Shown: positions 63,707-64,000 of the stretch, one piece after another
How positions within the stretch are numbered: the first letter of the stretch is position 1
Layout: each line of letters begins with the position of its first letter
Origin: Burkholderiaceae bacterium 16
GTDB lineage: Bacteria > Pseudomonadota > Gammaproteobacteria > Burkholderiales > Burkholderiaceae
Assembly: GCA_000955785.1 (NCBI GenBank)
Contig: JYOD01000037.1
Coordinates: 155,189-219,188 of the forward strand
Reading direction: 5' to 3'
Length of the DNA stretch: 64,000 nucleotides
Position numbers and translations under genes: made by a program
The notes under the pieces: generated by a model
Told to the model about the DNA's origin: nothing
Database searches by the model: none
What the model saw: only the letters and a program-made list of their open reading frames with translations

Positions 63707-64000
63707 TGGTGGGGGTCTTTTAGGGGGGGACGCAACAGTTGGCGTGTTGTTGGGTTGTTTGGGATTTTGTTTGGGCGGTGTTGGTTTTTGCACCCAAAAG
63801 CCATACGACATCCCCCTGCGGGAGACGCCGGTCACTTTTCTTTGCGTCGGTCGGCAAAGAGGGTGATGACAAATTCAGGCATTGGTCAATCGGCGTACGA
63901 GCAAGCGTGCCTGAGATAGCCAGACCCAAGCGGTAGCGCTGGCGACGCTGCGATCGTGATGCATGATCAGGCGGCGTGAGCCGAGTCGGCAAACAGCCTC
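63707..64000. other. Non-coding region after tupA, repeat-rich
   Basis: No credible gene. It contains the second copy of the 65-bp repeat, then CTTTGC-N8-GCAAAG (63840-63859), a small hairpin. Frames such as 63648-63866 (plus) and 63720-63992 (minus) lie over the repeat and are not supported as genes. Confidence 0.7.
63731..63796 (+). repeat. Dispersed 65-bp repeat, copy 2
   Basis: It begins 24 nt after the tupA stop. Read on the plus strand it starts CGCAACAGTTGGCGTGTTG and ends GGTGTTGGTTTTTGCACCC. It is the inverted counterpart of 12002-12068, differing at only a few positions. Relative to the upstream gene both copies have the same orientation. Confidence 0.88.

Noticed and set aside
63648..63992. 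Short frames on both strands over the repeat after tupA (and similar frames at 11865-12180)
   Set aside because: They occur because the repeat lacks stops in some frames. The two repeat copies carry indels, so no protein is conserved.

Overview
The window is a contiguous piece of a high-GC betaproteobacterial chromosome, most likely a Cupriavidus/Ralstonia relative (Burkholderiales). Grounds: a complete nuoABCDEFGHIJKLMN operon followed by DUF2818 and Nudix genes and preceded by tRNA-Leu(GAG), secG and tpiA; an ilvB-ilvH-ilvC, psd, pssA, leuA neighbourhood; strong G/C third-position codon use; and many Bug/LysR/branched-chain-type transport genes. No phage, integrase, transposase, rRNA or CRISPR array was seen.

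Layout. 1-5650 (minus): urea ABC transporter urtABCDE, with urtE cut by the window edge. Upstream lie a sigma-54 promoter and two NtrC-like dyads. 5998-7626 (plus): remnant of a Baeyer-Villiger-type flavin monooxygenase and an intact MFS transporter. 7708-11728 (minus): two MaoC hydratases, a two-subunit acyl-CoA dehydrogenase and a DUF1178 protein. 12107-28095 (minus): respiratory complex I operon with Nudix and DUF2818 genes at its tail. 28260-34041 (minus): tRNA-Leu, secG, tpiA, quinone oxidoreductase, pnp, rpsO. 34246-37177: orphan binding protein, family-25 glycosyltransferase and a lipoprotein pseudogene. 37307-44995 (minus): leuA behind a leucine attenuator, kbp, pssA, psd, ilvC, ilvH, ilvB. 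45365-48933 (plus): ECF sigma factor, DUF3619, DUF3106, RDD and alpha/beta-hydrolase genes. 49111-53240 (plus): PHO-box-controlled PlcP-like phosphoesterase, glycosyltransferase and DgkA, then TetR and LOG genes. 53277-56743: Bug binding protein, LysR regulator and M20 amidohydrolase. 56946-61503 (minus): DUF924, truncated haemoglobin, FtsX-like permease, DUF4126. 61612-63706: ModE/PBP-type regulator and divergent TupA tungstate-binding protein. 63707-64000: dispersed repeat.

How the genes work together: most of the window is core metabolism (complex I, branched-chain amino acids, phosphatidylethanolamine synthesis, RNA turnover). The most notable regulatory reading is that four tandem 11-bp PHO-box units precede a PlcP-like/glycosyltransferase/DgkA cassette, which predicts phosphate-starvation lipid remodelling. 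Other control elements read directly are a leucine leader peptide with CTA codons and an apparently leaderless start, the sigma-54/NtrC architecture before urtA, a pnp leader stem-loop, paired LysR operators and a palindrome over the tungstate regulator start codon.

A further structural pattern is a roughly 65-bp repeat found twice (12002-12068 and 63731-63796). Both copies lie just downstream of a stop codon in the same orientation relative to that gene, and both upstream genes become strikingly C-poor and G/T-rich toward the repeat.
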